From positions 86,787 to 150,786 of the forward strand of contig JAMPGX010000007.1 in the NCBI GenBank assembly GCA_023663725.1: a stretch of DNA of 64,000 nt. The letters are read 5' to 3'. Both the position numbers and the translations under genes were made by a program. This DNA comes from a bacterium (GTDB lineage Bacteria > Bacillota > Clostridia > Lachnospirales > Lachnospiraceae). Positions 1 to 9,860 of the stretch are shown here, in pieces (positions within the stretch are counted from its first letter, which is position 1; each line of letters starts with the position of its first letter). The notes beneath the pieces were generated by a model. It had not been told where the DNA came from, did no database searches, and was given only the letters and a program-made list of their open reading frames with translations.

Positions 1-83
1 GCCTGCTGCTGGAGATTTTCACTCACAGCGGTGTGGGAACGGCGATTATCAATGATGAGGAAATCGGAGGAATGCCCCAATGA
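1..83 (+). CDS. argB: acetylglutamate kinase, C-terminal end only
   Basis: Partial gene that begins before the window. The readable frame starts at base 3 and ends with the TGA at 81-83. The tail reads LLLEIFTHSGVGTAII, which matches the usual C-terminus of N-acetylglutamate kinase, the second step of arginine synthesis. Its stop overlaps the ATG of the next gene (ATGA at 80-83), so the two are probably translationally coupled. The identification rests on about 26 residues plus the argD neighbour. Confidence 0.75.
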   Translation, partial: LLLEIFTHSGVGTAIINDEEIGGMPQ

Positions 84-1267
84 TGAAGGAGTATATCGAG
101 GAGGCGGAGAGAGCGCTGCTTCACACTTACAATCGCTATCAGGTAGTGCTGGACAGAGGCGATGGCGTGTATCTCTATGATATGGAGGGCAAGCGATATC
201 TGGATTTCGTGTCGGGAATCGCGGTGTTTGCCCTGGGGTATAATAACAAGGCGTACAATGACGCGCTGAAGGCACAGATTGATAAGCTGATACACACCTC
301 CAACTACTATTATAACATGCCTGCGATCAAAGCGGCCAGGATGCTTAAGGAAGTGTCCGGTATGGACAGGGTATTTTTTACTAATTCCGGAGCGGAGGCC
401 GTTGAGGGGGCGATTAAAGCGGCCAGAAAGTATGCGTATTTAAAGGACGGATGCACGGATCACGAGATTATTGCCATGGAGCACTCATTCCATGGCAGAA
501 CCATGGGCGCGCTCTCTGTGACGGGAAATCCCAAATACAGGGAGGCCTTTGAGCCCATGATCGGCAATATCCGCTTCGCGAAGCTGAACGACTATGACAG
601 CGTACTTGCCCAGGTGACGGACAAAACCTGCGCAGTCATATTGGAGACTGTTCAGGGGGAGGGCGGTATATATCCCGCAGGGGAGGATTTTCTGCAAAGC
701 TTGCGGAAGCTCTGCGATGAGAGAGATATTCTGTTGATTCTGGATGAGATTCAATGTGGTATGGGGCGCACTGGATATATGTATGCCTGGCAGCGCTATG
801 GTGTGAAGCCGGATATCATGACTACGGCCAAGGCGCTGGGCTGCGGCGTGCCTGTGGGAGCTTTTCTGATGACGGAGAAGGTTGCGCAGCACTCTCTGGC
901 GGCTGGCGACCATGGCACTACTTATGGTGGCAATCCTCTGGCAGCTGCGGCGATTTGCAAGGTACTTGAACTGTATGAGGAGCAGAAGGTGCTGGAAAAC
1001 GTGCGGGAGACAGGGCGCTATCTGGCTGAAAGGCTGGAGGAGCTGGTTCGCTGGCACGACTGCATCGAGACGCGCCGAGGCGTGGGACTGATGCAGGGGC
1101 TGGTGTTTCACAAGCCTGTGGGTGAGATCATTAAACGGGCGCTGGATAAGGGTTTGATTCTGATCAATGCAGGCCCCAATATTATCCGTTTTGTCCCCGC
1201 GCTTGTAATTGGCAGGGGAGATGTGGATGCAATGATTGAAATATTGGATACCTGTATTGAGGATTAG
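80..1267 (+). CDS. argD: acetylornithine aminotransferase (class III, PLP)
   Basis: This 395-residue cytoplasmic enzyme should transfer an amino group to N-acetylglutamate semialdehyde to give N-acetylornithine in arginine synthesis. It has the class III aminotransferase hallmarks: NSGAEAVEGAIKAAR, HSFHGRTMGALS, ILDEIQCGMGRTG, and the PLP lysine in TTAKALGCGVP at about residue 251. Length is typical for ArgD. The start at 80 overlaps the argB stop by ATGA; a second Met follows directly. Other class III members (GABA or ornithine transaminases) look similar, but the argB coupling favours ArgD. Confidence 0.92.
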   Translation: MMKEYIEEAERALLHTYNRYQVVLDRGDGVYLYDMEGKRYLDFVSGIAVFALGYNNKAYNDALKAQIDKLIHTSNYYYNMPAIKAARMLKEVSGMDRVFFTNSGAEAVEGAIKAARKYAYLKDGCTDHEIIAMEHSFHGRTMGALSVTGNPKYREAFEPMIGNIRFAKLNDYDSVLAQVTDKTCAVILETVQGEGGIYPAGEDFLQSLRKLCDERDILLILDEIQCGMGRTGYMYAWQRYGVKPDIMTTAKALGCGVPVGAFLMTEKVAQHSLAAGDHGTTYGGNPLAAAAICKVLELYEEQKVLENVRETGRYLAERLEELVRWHDCIETRRGVGLMQGLVFHKPVGEIIKRALDKGLILINAGPNIIRFVPALVIGRGDVDAMIEILDTCIED

Positions 1268-1285
1268 CATTCCATAGGGGGTATT

Positions 1286-2719
1286 ATGCATTTTTCAAAA
1301 AAATTTGTTTCTGTCATTATCTTATGTATGCTGACAGCGGTGTTTTTTGCCTACAGCCTGATCGATTGGAACAGCGAGGACATCGAGGAAAGTTCGTTGG
1401 CTTTGCTGAACCATAAGGAGACGATCCGTTTCTGGTATGGAGACGAGACGTTGTCGGATTATGTCAGCAGTGCTGCGGTAGCCTTCGGTGAGGCTAACAA
1501 TGTCAGAGTGCTTCCTTATTATGTGGCGGAGAGCGACTATCTGGAGGCCATAAACAGAGCGACCCTGAGTGAAGGCACAGATACCGTGACTGGTCCGGAC
1601 GTGTATCTGATCAGTCATGATCTGCTGGAAAAGGCTTATCTGGCAGGTCTGGCAGTTCCCATTGAGGACAGGGCGGGAGTGGTGAACGAAGCGCATTTTC
1701 CCCAAGCGGCGTTGTCGGCGGTAACCTACCAGGGTAAGCTGGTGGCTTACCCCCTGTATTATGAGACAAGCGCGCTGCTGTACAATGAGACTTATCTGTA
1801 TGAATGGGCTCGGCAACAGGCTGGGAAAGCGGATGGCGAGGGCAATTATGAGGGAGAAGAGGGAGAGTTTGAAGAGCTGGAGGAGCTCCCCGATGATGAG
1901 AATTCCCCTGTTATCTATGACGAGGAGACTCTGGCCATACGGACCGAGCAGTTTTTTGCCGAGGCGGTGCCCGCTACTGTGAGCGATATTCTTCAGATGG
2001 CGGATACCTTTGATCCGCCGGAGTCGGTGAGTATTTTTTCCTGGGATGTATCGGATATCTTCTACAACTATTATTTCGTGGGAAATTATATGAATGTGGG
2101 TGGAGAAGCAGGGGATGACAGGAACCAGATTAGTGTGAACAATCAGGAGGCGATAGACAGTCTGCGGATATATCAGGGGTTGAATCAGTTCTTCTCCATT
2201 GACTCATCCACTGTGTCCTACACATCTGTGTTGCAGGATTTTCTGGAGGGGAAGCTGGTATTCACGATCGCGACCACGGATGCGGCTGCGGCGCTGGCCA
2301 AGGCCAAGGAGGAAGGGAGCTTTGCCTATGATTACGGTGTGGCCCTGATTCCAGACCCCAGCGATACGCTGGAGGGAAGATCCATGTCTGTGACCAGTGC
2401 GGTGGCGGTCAACGGCTATTCCAGACATCGGGAGCTTGCCAATGCGTTTGCGGCGTTTTTGGTGAATGATTATGCCGATAATCTGTATGAGCATACAGGG
2501 AAAGCCTCAGCTAACAGGAATGTCAATCAGGACAATGGGGCGCTGCAGATATTTCTGGAGGAGTATGAGAGCAGCATGCCGTTGCCCAAGCTGATGGAGG
2601 CCAGCAACTACTGGATTCAGTTGGAGGTGTTGTTTGCCAAGGTGTGGAATGGCGACGATATCAGTAGTCTGGTGCAGCAGCTCGATCAGCAGATGCGCAC
2701 ACAGATCGGGGAACATTGA
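1286..2719 (+). CDS. extracellular solute-binding protein, membrane anchored
   Basis: The 477-residue protein has one N-terminal hydrophobic segment (about residues 6-24) with no lipobox cysteine, so it is probably anchored by an uncleaved signal. The remainder resembles family 1 sugar-type solute-binding proteins: an early NNVRVLPYYV strand, YPLYYETSALLYNE, and a helix-rich C-terminus. An acidic insert (about residues 175-205) is unusual. No ABC permease or ATPase lies beside it, so the ligand and the partner transporter are unknown. It follows argD by 18 bases and may be co-transcribed. Confidence 0.7.
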   Translation: MHFSKKFVSVIILCMLTAVFFAYSLIDWNSEDIEESSLALLNHKETIRFWYGDETLSDYVSSAAVAFGEANNVRVLPYYVAESDYLEAINRATLSEGTDTVTGPDVYLISHDLLEKAYLAGLAVPIEDRAGVVNEAHFPQAALSAVTYQGKLVAYPLYYETSALLYNETYLYEWARQQAGKADGEGNYEGEEGEFEELEELPDDENSPVIYDEETLAIRTEQFFAEAVPATVSDILQMADTFDPPESVSIFSWDVSDIFYNYYFVGNYMNVGGEAGDDRNQISVNNQEAIDSLRIYQGLNQFFSIDSSTVSYTSVLQDFLEGKLVFTIATTDAAAALAKAKEEGSFAYDYGVALIPDPSDTLEGRSMSVTSAVAVNGYSRHRELANAFAAFLVNDYADNLYEHTGKASANRNVNQDNGALQIFLEEYESSMPLPKLMEASNYWIQLEVLFAKVWNGDDISSLVQQLDQQMRTQIGEH

Positions 2720-2796
2720 GAACAGCATTCTGTATACGGAACCAATCATCTGGATATCCTACTACCATGCGATAAAGCAGGAAAGGATAGATAAGG

Positions 2797-3228
2797 ATGA
2801 TTGGTTTTTTTATTGCTTTGATTTCCGGTGCATTGATGAGCATTCAGGGAGTGTTTAACACCCAGGTTACCAAGAGCTCCAGTATATGGGTTGCCAGCGC
2901 TTTTGTTCAGTTCACGGCATTGCTGGTATGTCTGGGTGCGTGGCTGTTTACAGACAGAAGCAGTCTGCTGGCCCCGCTTAAGGTGGAGCCAAAATATATG
3001 TTGCTTGGCGGGGCAATTGGCGCGTTCATCACCTACACGGTAATTAAGAGCATGGATGCGCTGGGACCTGCCCGAGCGGTTATGCTGATTGTGGTAGCTC
3101 AGCTTCTGGTAGCCTATATTATTGAGCTGCTTGGCTGGTTTGGCGTAGAGCGGCAACCGTGGGAGTGGCGCAAGGCCATAGGCATGGCCATCGCGGTCAC
3201 AGGTATCATCGTCTTTAAATGGAAATAG
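2797..3228 (+). CDS. YdcZ/DUF606-type small DMT transporter
   Basis: The 143-residue integral membrane protein has four to five hydrophobic segments. The first (MIGFFIALISGALMSIQGV) and the GALGPARAV-like turn (DALGPARAVMLIV) match the DUF606/YdcZ branch of the drug/metabolite transporter superfamily, which consists of half-size proteins. The substrate is unknown. It is preceded by an AAGGATAG-type ribosome site. No partner half-transporter is adjacent. Confidence 0.72.
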   Translation: MIGFFIALISGALMSIQGVFNTQVTKSSSIWVASAFVQFTALLVCLGAWLFTDRSSLLAPLKVEPKYMLLGGAIGAFITYTVIKSMDALGPARAVMLIVVAQLLVAYIIELLGWFGVERQPWEWRKAIGMAIAVTGIIVFKWK

Positions 3229-3270
3229 TGAGCTGCTTAGAAAATTAAGTAATTTTTAAGGTTTTTCTAC

Positions 3271-3299
3271 TTGTCAAGGGAAAATACTTCCTATACAAT
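3271..3299 (+). promoter_or_regulatory. sigma-A type promoter before comEA
   Basis: TTGTCA (3271-3276), a 17-base spacer and TACAAT (3294-3299) lie about 55 bases ahead of the comEA start. The surrounding stretch is AT-rich. Likely start of the comEA transcript, perhaps of the two-component genes too. Confidence 0.5.
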
Positions 3300-3353
3300 A
3301 AAAATGTCAGTGTAGAGAGGCATTCCGAGTACCGCAGGGAAGGGAAAGGAACA

Positions 3354-3947
3354 ATGACAAATAGAAAGAGTAATACGTTAATTCTTGTTGGATTTATGTT
3401 GCTGCCTCTCCTGAGCGGATGTGGGAGAGACAGGGAGATACTGTACTTTGGCGGGGAAGCGTCTGTCGGATCAGGTGTACAGGTCACGGAGGAGCCGGAG
3501 TCTGTGAGGGACAGCGGAGAGGCATCTCAGGCGGTGTCCGGTCAGATTTATGTGCATGTCTGCGGGCAGGTACGCCAGCCGGGGGTAGTGAAGTTGCCCG
3601 ACGGCAGCCGCGCATGGGAAGCGGTGGAGGCAGCCGGCGGATTGACCGAAGAAGCACAAGAGGCGGCAGTGAATCTGGCGGCTGCGCTGCGAGACGGGGA
3701 GAAGCTGTATATACCGTGCGTGGGCGAGTATGTGGAAGAGGCGGCGAACAGTGGATTGATTAACCTGAACACGGCGGATGTGGACAGGTTACAGACATTG
3801 TCGGGAATCGGTGAGAGCCGCGCCGCGGATATAGTGTCATACAGGGAGCGGCATGGAGCCTTTCGAACGATAGAGGAAATCATGCAGGTGCCAGGCATCA
3901 AGGAGAGTATTTATGAGAAGATCAGAGACCAGATAACAGTAGACTGA
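3354..3947 (+). CDS. comEA: ComEA-type DNA-binding lipoprotein
   Basis: The 197-residue protein begins with a lipoprotein signal (LLPLLSGC, Cys23). A SLBB-like domain follows (about 64-125: IYVHVCGQVRQPGVV...), then a helix-hairpin-helix DNA-binding domain at the C-terminus (LINLNTADVDRLQTLSGIG). This order is the ComEA pattern: it binds incoming double-stranded DNA outside the membrane and passes it to ComEC, which is encoded four genes downstream. The lipid anchor replaces the usual transmembrane segment. Natural competence itself is not shown by the sequence. Confidence 0.88.
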   Translation: MTNRKSNTLILVGFMLLPLLSGCGRDREILYFGGEASVGSGVQVTEEPESVRDSGEASQAVSGQIYVHVCGQVRQPGVVKLPDGSRAWEAVEAAGGLTEEAQEAAVNLAAALRDGEKLYIPCVGEYVEEAANSGLINLNTADVDRLQTLSGIGESRAADIVSYRERHGAFRTIEEIMQVPGIKESIYEKIRDQITVD

Positions 3948-3971
3948 TATGGGGGAAGGACGGTTGACAGA

Positions 3972-4667
3972 ATGGCTGTAAAAAGAGCTTTGGTAGTGGA
4001 TGACGAGAAACTGATTGTGAAGGGAATCAGGTTTAGTTTAGAGCAGGATGAGATGCAGGTGGACTGTGCCTACGACGGAGAGGAAGCGCTGGAGCTGGCC
4101 AAGGCGAACCGCTATGATATCATATTGCTGGACGTCATGTTGCCAAAGCTTACTGGCTTCGAAGTATGCCAGCAGATCAGGGAGTTTTCCAATGTTCCGA
4201 TTATCATGCTAACAGCCAAGGGTGATGATATGGATAAGATTCTGGGCCTGGAATACGGCGCAGATGACTATATTACCAAGCCGTTCAATATCCTGGAGGT
4301 AAAAGCGCGCATCAAGGCTATCATGCGCCGCATAGAACCTAAAAAGGGGCAGCAGGAGCCACAGAAGAGTCTGGTCAGCGGCGAGATGCGTCTGGATTGT
4401 GAGGGAAGAAGGGCTTATGTGGCTGGTCGGGAGATCGGCCTGACAGCCAAGGAGTTCGAGGTGTTGGAGCTATTGATGACCAATCCCAACAAGGTCTACA
4501 GCAGGGAGGCTCTGCTGCGGCTTGTGTGGGGCTCTGATTATCCGGGGGATGTGCGCACTGTGGATGTACATATCAGAAGACTGCGGGAGAAGATTGAAAG
4601 CAATCCCAGCGAGCCTCAGTATGTTCATACTAAATGGGGAGTGGGATACTACTTTTATAATGTATAA
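3972..4667 (+). CDS. OmpR/PhoB-family response regulator (WalR-like)
   Basis: The 231-residue regulator has a receiver domain with the acidic pocket at VVDDEK, phospho-acceptor Asp54 in ILLDVMLP and Lys103 in ITKPF. A C-terminal winged helix follows (GLTAKEFEVLELL ... DVHIRRLREKIE). It ends three bases before the histidine kinase start, so the two form an operon and a cognate pair. Overall similarity is to the WalR/VicR group that controls cell-wall genes; that assignment is inference. Confidence 0.9.
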   Translation: MAVKRALVVDDEKLIVKGIRFSLEQDEMQVDCAYDGEEALELAKANRYDIILLDVMLPKLTGFEVCQQIREFSNVPIIMLTAKGDDMDKILGLEYGADDYITKPFNILEVKARIKAIMRRIEPKKGQQEPQKSLVSGEMRLDCEGRRAYVAGREIGLTAKEFEVLELLMTNPNKVYSREALLRLVWGSDYPGDVRTVDVHIRRLREKIESNPSEPQYVHTKWGVGYYFYNV

Positions 4668-4670
4668 GCC

Positions 4671-6191
4671 ATGATAAAAAATTATTTGGAAAAAATAAAA
4701 GAGTTTTGTCGCCTCTACCTAAGCCTCCGCAGTCTTAGAGTGCGGCTCTTCCTGATTGTGTTGGTGGTCGGGATCATTCCCAGCGTTGCCATGCGCTATG
4801 GAATCATGAGGAATTATGAACAGCGCGCGGTGGAGTTGCGCACGGTGACAGTTCAGAATCAGTTGAAGATTCTGGCAGACCATCTGATTAACGAGGACTA
4901 TCTGAACACCAGAAGCTCTCCGGTAATCAACGCGGAGCTGGAGATGTTGTCCAATCTGTATGATGGTCGAGCACAGGTAATCGGTGGAAACCTGAAGGTG
5001 ATCAAGGATACATATGGTATCAGCGAGGGAAAGACGATTATCTCAGAGGAAGTGATCAGATGCTTTATGGGAGAGAACATTTCCAATTATGATGACCGCA
5101 ACGGATATATCGAAGTGGCAATTCCCATCATTGACAACCGCAACAGCAGTGACGGTGAGAGCGCGCCAGCTGGCGCTGTCGTGACAGGCGGCGTAAAGCA
5201 GCCGGACCCTCGTGTCAAGGGAGTGATGTTGACGAGCATTTCCACGGAGTATATCTGGGATACCATGGCCATTCTGAGCCGTAAGGCCATGATTCTGGAA
5301 ATGTTGATGATTATGACGATTGTTGTCATTGCCCTGTTGTTGTCTATTGTTCTGACTAGGCCTTTTGAGCGGGTTACCAAGGCCATCAATGAGGTGAAGG
5401 CGGGTTATAGCAATGAGAGCATCTCTGTTCCCGACCTGGCGGAGACCGATCACATTGTCGAGGCGTTTAATCAGCTGTTGCAGCGCATGAAAGTGCTGGA
5501 TGATTCCCGTCAGGAGTTTGTCTCCAATGTGTCCCATGAATTGAAGACCCCACTGACCTCCATGAAGGTGTTAGCTGATTCTCTGCTGGTTCAGGAGGAT
5601 GTTCCGGCAGAGCTCTATCAGGAGTTTATGGAGGATATCGTATCGGAGATTGACCGTGAGAATCAGATTATTACGGATCTGCTGACTCTGGTTAAAATGG
5701 ATAAAAAGGTGTCAGACCTCAATATCGCCACCATCAATATCAATGATCTGACAGAGTTGATACTCAAGCGGCTGCGGCCCATCGCCCGCAAAAAGGATGT
5801 GGAAGTGATCTTTGAGAGCGTGCGACCGGTTGTAGCCGAGGTCGACGAAGTTAAGATGACGCTGGTCATGTCCAATCTGGTAGAAAATGCTATTAAATAT
5901 AATAAGGAGCACGGCTGGGTCAAGGTGGTGTTGGATGCGGATCACCAGTATTTTACCTTTGAGGTCAGCGACTCCGGCATAGGAATTCCTGAGGAATCTC
6001 TGGCGCAGATATATGAGCGCTTTTATCGGGTGGAGAAATCGCACTCGCGGGAGATCGGCGGCACGGGACTGGGGCTGGCCATCACTAAGAGCGCGGTGTT
6101 GATGCATCGGGGAGCCATCACAGTAACCAGCACGGAGGGGGAGGGATCTACTTTTCTGGTTAAGATTCCCCTGAGCTATATTGCGCAATAG
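4671..6191 (+). CDS. sensor histidine kinase with HAMP domain (WalK-like)
   Basis: The 506-residue kinase has TM1 (about 25-42), an extracytoplasmic sensor of about 160 residues, TM2 (about 205-229), and HAMP. The dimerisation domain has phospho-His289 in SNVSHELKTPLTS. The ATPase domain carries the N box (NLVENAIKYNKEHG), the G1 box (DSGIGIP) and the G2 box (GGTGLGLAI). It lacks the cytoplasmic PAS domain of classical WalK. It probably phosphorylates the regulator encoded just upstream. The signal is unknown; the neighbouring GerMN lipoprotein suggests envelope status. Confidence 0.9.
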   Translation: MIKNYLEKIKEFCRLYLSLRSLRVRLFLIVLVVGIIPSVAMRYGIMRNYEQRAVELRTVTVQNQLKILADHLINEDYLNTRSSPVINAELEMLSNLYDGRAQVIGGNLKVIKDTYGISEGKTIISEEVIRCFMGENISNYDDRNGYIEVAIPIIDNRNSSDGESAPAGAVVTGGVKQPDPRVKGVMLTSISTEYIWDTMAILSRKAMILEMLMIMTIVVIALLLSIVLTRPFERVTKAINEVKAGYSNESISVPDLAETDHIVEAFNQLLQRMKVLDDSRQEFVSNVSHELKTPLTSMKVLADSLLVQEDVPAELYQEFMEDIVSEIDRENQIITDLLTLVKMDKKVSDLNIATININDLTELILKRLRPIARKKDVEVIFESVRPVVAEVDEVKMTLVMSNLVENAIKYNKEHGWVKVVLDADHQYFTFEVSDSGIGIPEESLAQIYERFYRVEKSHSREIGGTGLGLAITKSAVLMHRGAITVTSTEGEGSTFLVKIPLSYIAQ

Positions 6192-6285
6192 CGATATTGA
6201 CGCAGTGTGAGGCGTGCAGATAGATGCAGGCTTTGTAAGTTAAAGATAAAGATGGCCAACTAAAGTTATACATGGAGAGGTAAAA

Positions 6286-7206
6286 ATGAAGCGGATCATG
6301 GCGATGCTTTTCGGATTGGCCTGTCTGATGTTATTGACTGCCTGCGGTGAAGAGCAGATAGACCAGACCAAAGTATACTCAGTGTATTATGTGAGTAATT
6401 CGGAAACTAAGATAGAGATGCATGAGTATTATATGATGGCGGAGGAACTGGAGGACCAGGTGGCGGAGCTCTTGGCGGCGCTCGCCGCCACTCCGTCCAA
6501 GCTGGAATATAAGGCTCCTCTTGCCATGGGGTTCCAGGTGCAGAGTGCGGAAGTGAATATGGGAAAAGTGCATCTGGATGTGTCGGAGGAATATAATGAT
6601 CTGTCCGTGACCACAGAGGTGTTGGTGAGAGCGGCCATTGTCAGGACCTTGACGCAGATCAATCAGATTAATTTTGTGTATATCACGGTCAATGGCAATC
6701 CGCTGCTGGACTCTCTGGGAAACATCGTGTCCACGATGAACCGCGACCAGTTTGTGGAGAATGACGGCAATGCCATCAACACCTATGAGGAAGTGAAAAT
6801 AAAGCTCTATTTTGCCAATGAAGCAGGTGATCAGTTGATTGCCGCCAACCGCACCCGAGAATACAGCACGAACATCTCTCTGGAGAAGCTGATTGTGGAG
6901 GAGTTAATCAAGGGTCCAAGCGCGAGCGGACTGTATCCGACGATCAATCCCTCCACCAAGGTTGCCAGCGTGACGGTCAGAGATGGCGTGTGTTATGTGA
7001 ATCTGGATGATACATTTCTGACGCAGCCGTATAATGTGTCAGCGGATGTGACGATCTACTCCATCACCAATTCCCTGGCTGAACTGAGCAATGTGAACCG
7101 CGTCCAAATATTCATCAATGGAGACAATACTGTGACCTACCGCGAAAAATACAGTTTTACGACATATTTTGAACGCAATCTGGATATTGTCACCACACTG
7201 GAGTAG
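6286..7206 (+). CDS. lipoprotein with two GerMN domains
   Basis: The 306-residue protein has a lipobox (LMLLTAC, Cys20) followed by two copies of a GerM/GerMN-like module. One spans about residues 30-155 (VYYVSNSETKIEMHEYY), the other about 165-300 (IKLYFANEAGDQLI ... EELIKGPSASGLYPTINP). GerMN proteins are found in spore-germination and envelope proteins and are thought to bind cell-wall or protein partners. The position after the sensor kinase resembles the regulator-kinase-lipoprotein layout seen in other Gram-positives, so it may modulate that kinase (inference). Confidence 0.85.
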   Translation: MKRIMAMLFGLACLMLLTACGEEQIDQTKVYSVYYVSNSETKIEMHEYYMMAEELEDQVAELLAALAATPSKLEYKAPLAMGFQVQSAEVNMGKVHLDVSEEYNDLSVTTEVLVRAAIVRTLTQINQINFVYITVNGNPLLDSLGNIVSTMNRDQFVENDGNAINTYEEVKIKLYFANEAGDQLIAANRTREYSTNISLEKLIVEELIKGPSASGLYPTINPSTKVASVTVRDGVCYVNLDDTFLTQPYNVSADVTIYSITNSLAELSNVNRVQIFINGDNTVTYREKYSFTTYFERNLDIVTTLE

Positions 7207-7259
7207 GGAATCGAAATGGAAAGAATTGAGATGGAGAGAGCGCCCGCTGTGGCGGGCAG

Positions 7260-9821
7260 ATGGGAGTTGGAGTGAGAAAAATAAAGCGTCCGCTCTTATG
7301 CGGATGCCTGATTGTGATCGCGGTCATAGTGCTTTGCCAGAGCATGGTTGACCCGCCGCCCTGGGAATCGCGTTTATCTGAGCAATTACAGTCAGCTCAG
7401 GGCTTGGCGGGAGCGCCAGTGACCGTGATCGGTCAGGTGTATGAGAAGGAAGTCCGTACACTGTATGGACAGGAAGTTCTGTTTCTTTATCTGAAGTCTG
7501 TCACCGTATCGCCTGATACGGAATCAAGGGACGGAGAATCGTATCCGGATATTTCCGAACAAATCATAGAGGAGAAACTGATATGCCAGTTGGAGGTGAA
7601 CCAGCCGGCTTCTTTTGGCGTGTCCGCAGGAAGTCAGAGCGGGCGGGAGGACATGGCGTCCGCTCTGGAGAGGCAGATATGCCTGGGAAGCAGGGTCGCA
7701 GTGCAGGGAAAGCTGGAATTGTTTGTACATGCCACCAATCCGGGAGAGTGGGACAGCGCGGATTATTATCTCATCAGCGGTGTCGCGGGTCAGCTGAAGC
7801 AGGCGCGACTGCAGGGCAGCGACGGGGGGAGGTGGCTCATCAGGGAATGGCTGCACAGATGCCGTTTGTGGCTCAAGGAGCGACTCTATCGGGCGCTTCC
7901 GGAGAAGGAAGCCTCCATCCTGTCCAGGATGCTGTTGGGAGAAAAGCATGGGCTGGATCGGGAGGTGAAGGAGTTGTATCAAAACAACGGCATTGCTCAT
8001 GTGCTGGCGATCTCAGGGCTGCACATCACCCTGCTGGGCATGGGGTTCTACCGGCTTCTGCGGCGGTGCGGCTGTCCTATTGTGCCTGCGGCGATAGCCG
8101 GCGGTTGTATGATCCTGCTCTATGGGTGTATGGTGGGCTGGGGGATATCGGCTGTTCGGGCCATCGGGATGTATCTGCTGCGCATGCTGGGAGAGATATG
8201 GGGCAAACACTATGATATGCTGACGGCCATGGGTGTGCTGGCGGCGGGCATGGTGTGTCGTAACCCCAGGCTGGCGTATCACTGCGGCTTTCTTCTGTCC
8301 TTTGGGGCGGTGGCGGGAATGGGACTGATCTATCCGGCGCTGGAGAAGATGCCGGTCTGTGAGAGGCTGGAGACGGTGATTCGCAGGAGAAGGATGGGCG
8401 GAAAAGATGGTAGTGCGACAGGAGGGCTGCTATTCCTGCGGGGACTGCTGCGGAGTCTGACAGCCAGTCTGTCCATCACACTGGCCACCTTGCCCATACA
8501 GCTATATTTTTTCTATCAGATTCCTGTCTATAGTACGCTGCTGAATCTGGTGGTATTGCCGTTGATGGGACTGCTGTTGACGGGCGGGCTGGCGCTGATG
8601 GCTCTGCCAGTCGCATCGCCGCTGCGCTGGGGTGTCGGAGGGATACTGGCTCTGTATGAGGGGGTATGCCACATGGCGGAGTGTTTGCCGGGACATCTGT
8701 GGATCGCGGGACGTCCTGACTGGTGGCAGATTGCAGTGTACTATGGGCTTCTGACCGCGGCGGTCATTCTCCTTGGACGCTGTGCCAGAGTGAGAGCTCA
8801 GAACCAGGTAGGCAGTGGAAGAGCGTGTGAGAGGACTCGGTCTGATTGTGACGAGGCAGAGAAACAATCCGGTCCTGGAAGCATGGAGGTAGGATGGATA
8901 TTCAGCTTGCTTAGCTGCTGGGGCAGTAGAGTGAGTCTGCTCATATTGACTGTGGCGGTCATTATCTTGACAAGGCGCTGGGACGGCGGCATGAGGATGA
9001 CAATGCTGGATGTGGGACAGGGAGACTGCATCTGCGTGCGCACTTCCCAGGGACAGGTCTATCTCTTTGACGGGGGTAGCAGCAGCCGCAGCAGGGTGGG
9101 GAAATATGTGTTGATTCCCTACCTCAAATATCAGGGTATCCGCTCGGTGGACGGTATCTTTATCTCCCACGCGGATCAGGATCATGTGAATGCGATTCGG
9201 GAGCTGCTGACAGACAGCGAGGGCATCCGTCTGAAGGTACTGTATCTGCCCAGGCTGGGACAGGCGGCGACAGAGCAACTGGAGGAGCTGACCTCGCTGG
9301 CTCACGAGGCGGGATGCCGTGTGGAATATCTCGCTCAGGGCATGGGGTGGCAGCAGGGAGAGCTCCGACTGACCTGCCTGTGGCCAAGAGCGGGCTACGC
9401 GGGTGAGAGCAACGCGGCCTCTGCCTGCTATCTGCTGGAGGATGGGGAGTTCACGGCACTGTTGACCGGAGATGTGGAGGGCGAGGGGGAACGGGGATTG
9501 ACCGCCTGTCTGGAGTCTTTATCCGTGTGCGATCTGGATGTGCTCAAGGTGGCGCATCACGGCTCTCGATACTCCACCACGGACGCTTTTCTGCAAAGCG
9601 TAGCTCCGAGGCTGGCCCTGATTTCCGCAGGGCGGGACAACTCCTACGGTCATCCGCACAGAGAGCTCCTGCAACGGCTGGAGGAAAACGGCTGCACGGT
9701 AGTGCAGACTCCGCAGAGCGGCGCTGTTACCATACAGGTGGGCGGAAAGGCGGGGGCAAACAGATGGCGAATATGGACTTATTTGAAATCGGGATACCTA
9801 AAATTCTCTTTTGGTGTATAA
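7260..9821 (+). CDS. comEC: competence DNA-uptake channel ComEC/Rec2
   Basis: The 853-residue polytopic protein should carry single-stranded DNA through the membrane. In order it has a hydrophobic start, an OB-like DUF4131 region (about 30-190), and a multi-pass competence domain (about 205-510, with the conserved NGIAHVLAISGLHITLLG). A charged linker and a metallo-beta-lactamase-like nuclease domain follow (about 580-840). That domain has MLDVGQGDC, SHADQDHVNAI, LTGDVEGEGE and KVAHHGSRYSTTDAF. All domains appear intact. The ATG at 7260 has a weak ribosome site; GTG at 7272 is an alternative start. Confidence 0.93.
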   Translation: MGVGVRKIKRPLLCGCLIVIAVIVLCQSMVDPPPWESRLSEQLQSAQGLAGAPVTVIGQVYEKEVRTLYGQEVLFLYLKSVTVSPDTESRDGESYPDISEQIIEEKLICQLEVNQPASFGVSAGSQSGREDMASALERQICLGSRVAVQGKLELFVHATNPGEWDSADYYLISGVAGQLKQARLQGSDGGRWLIREWLHRCRLWLKERLYRALPEKEASILSRMLLGEKHGLDREVKELYQNNGIAHVLAISGLHITLLGMGFYRLLRRCGCPIVPAAIAGGCMILLYGCMVGWGISAVRAIGMYLLRMLGEIWGKHYDMLTAMGVLAAGMVCRNPRLAYHCGFLLSFGAVAGMGLIYPALEKMPVCERLETVIRRRRMGGKDGSATGGLLFLRGLLRSLTASLSITLATLPIQLYFFYQIPVYSTLLNLVVLPLMGLLLTGGLALMALPVASPLRWGVGGILALYEGVCHMAECLPGHLWIAGRPDWWQIAVYYGLLTAAVILLGRCARVRAQNQVGSGRACERTRSDCDEAEKQSGPGSMEVGWIFSLLSCWGSRVSLLILTVAVIILTRRWDGGMRMTMLDVGQGDCICVRTSQGQVYLFDGGSSSRSRVGKYVLIPYLKYQGIRSVDGIFISHADQDHVNAIRELLTDSEGIRLKVLYLPRLGQAATEQLEELTSLAHEAGCRVEYLAQGMGWQQGELRLTCLWPRAGYAGESNAASACYLLEDGEFTALLTGDVEGEGERGLTACLESLSVCDLDVLKVAHHGSRYSTTDAFLQSVAPRLALISAGRDNSYGHPHRELLQRLEENGCTVVQTPQSGAVTIQVGGKAGANRWRIWTYLKSGYLKFSFGV

Positions 9822-9860
9822 TGGAGGTATCAGAGCAGATCATAGAATGGAGAGAGCAAC

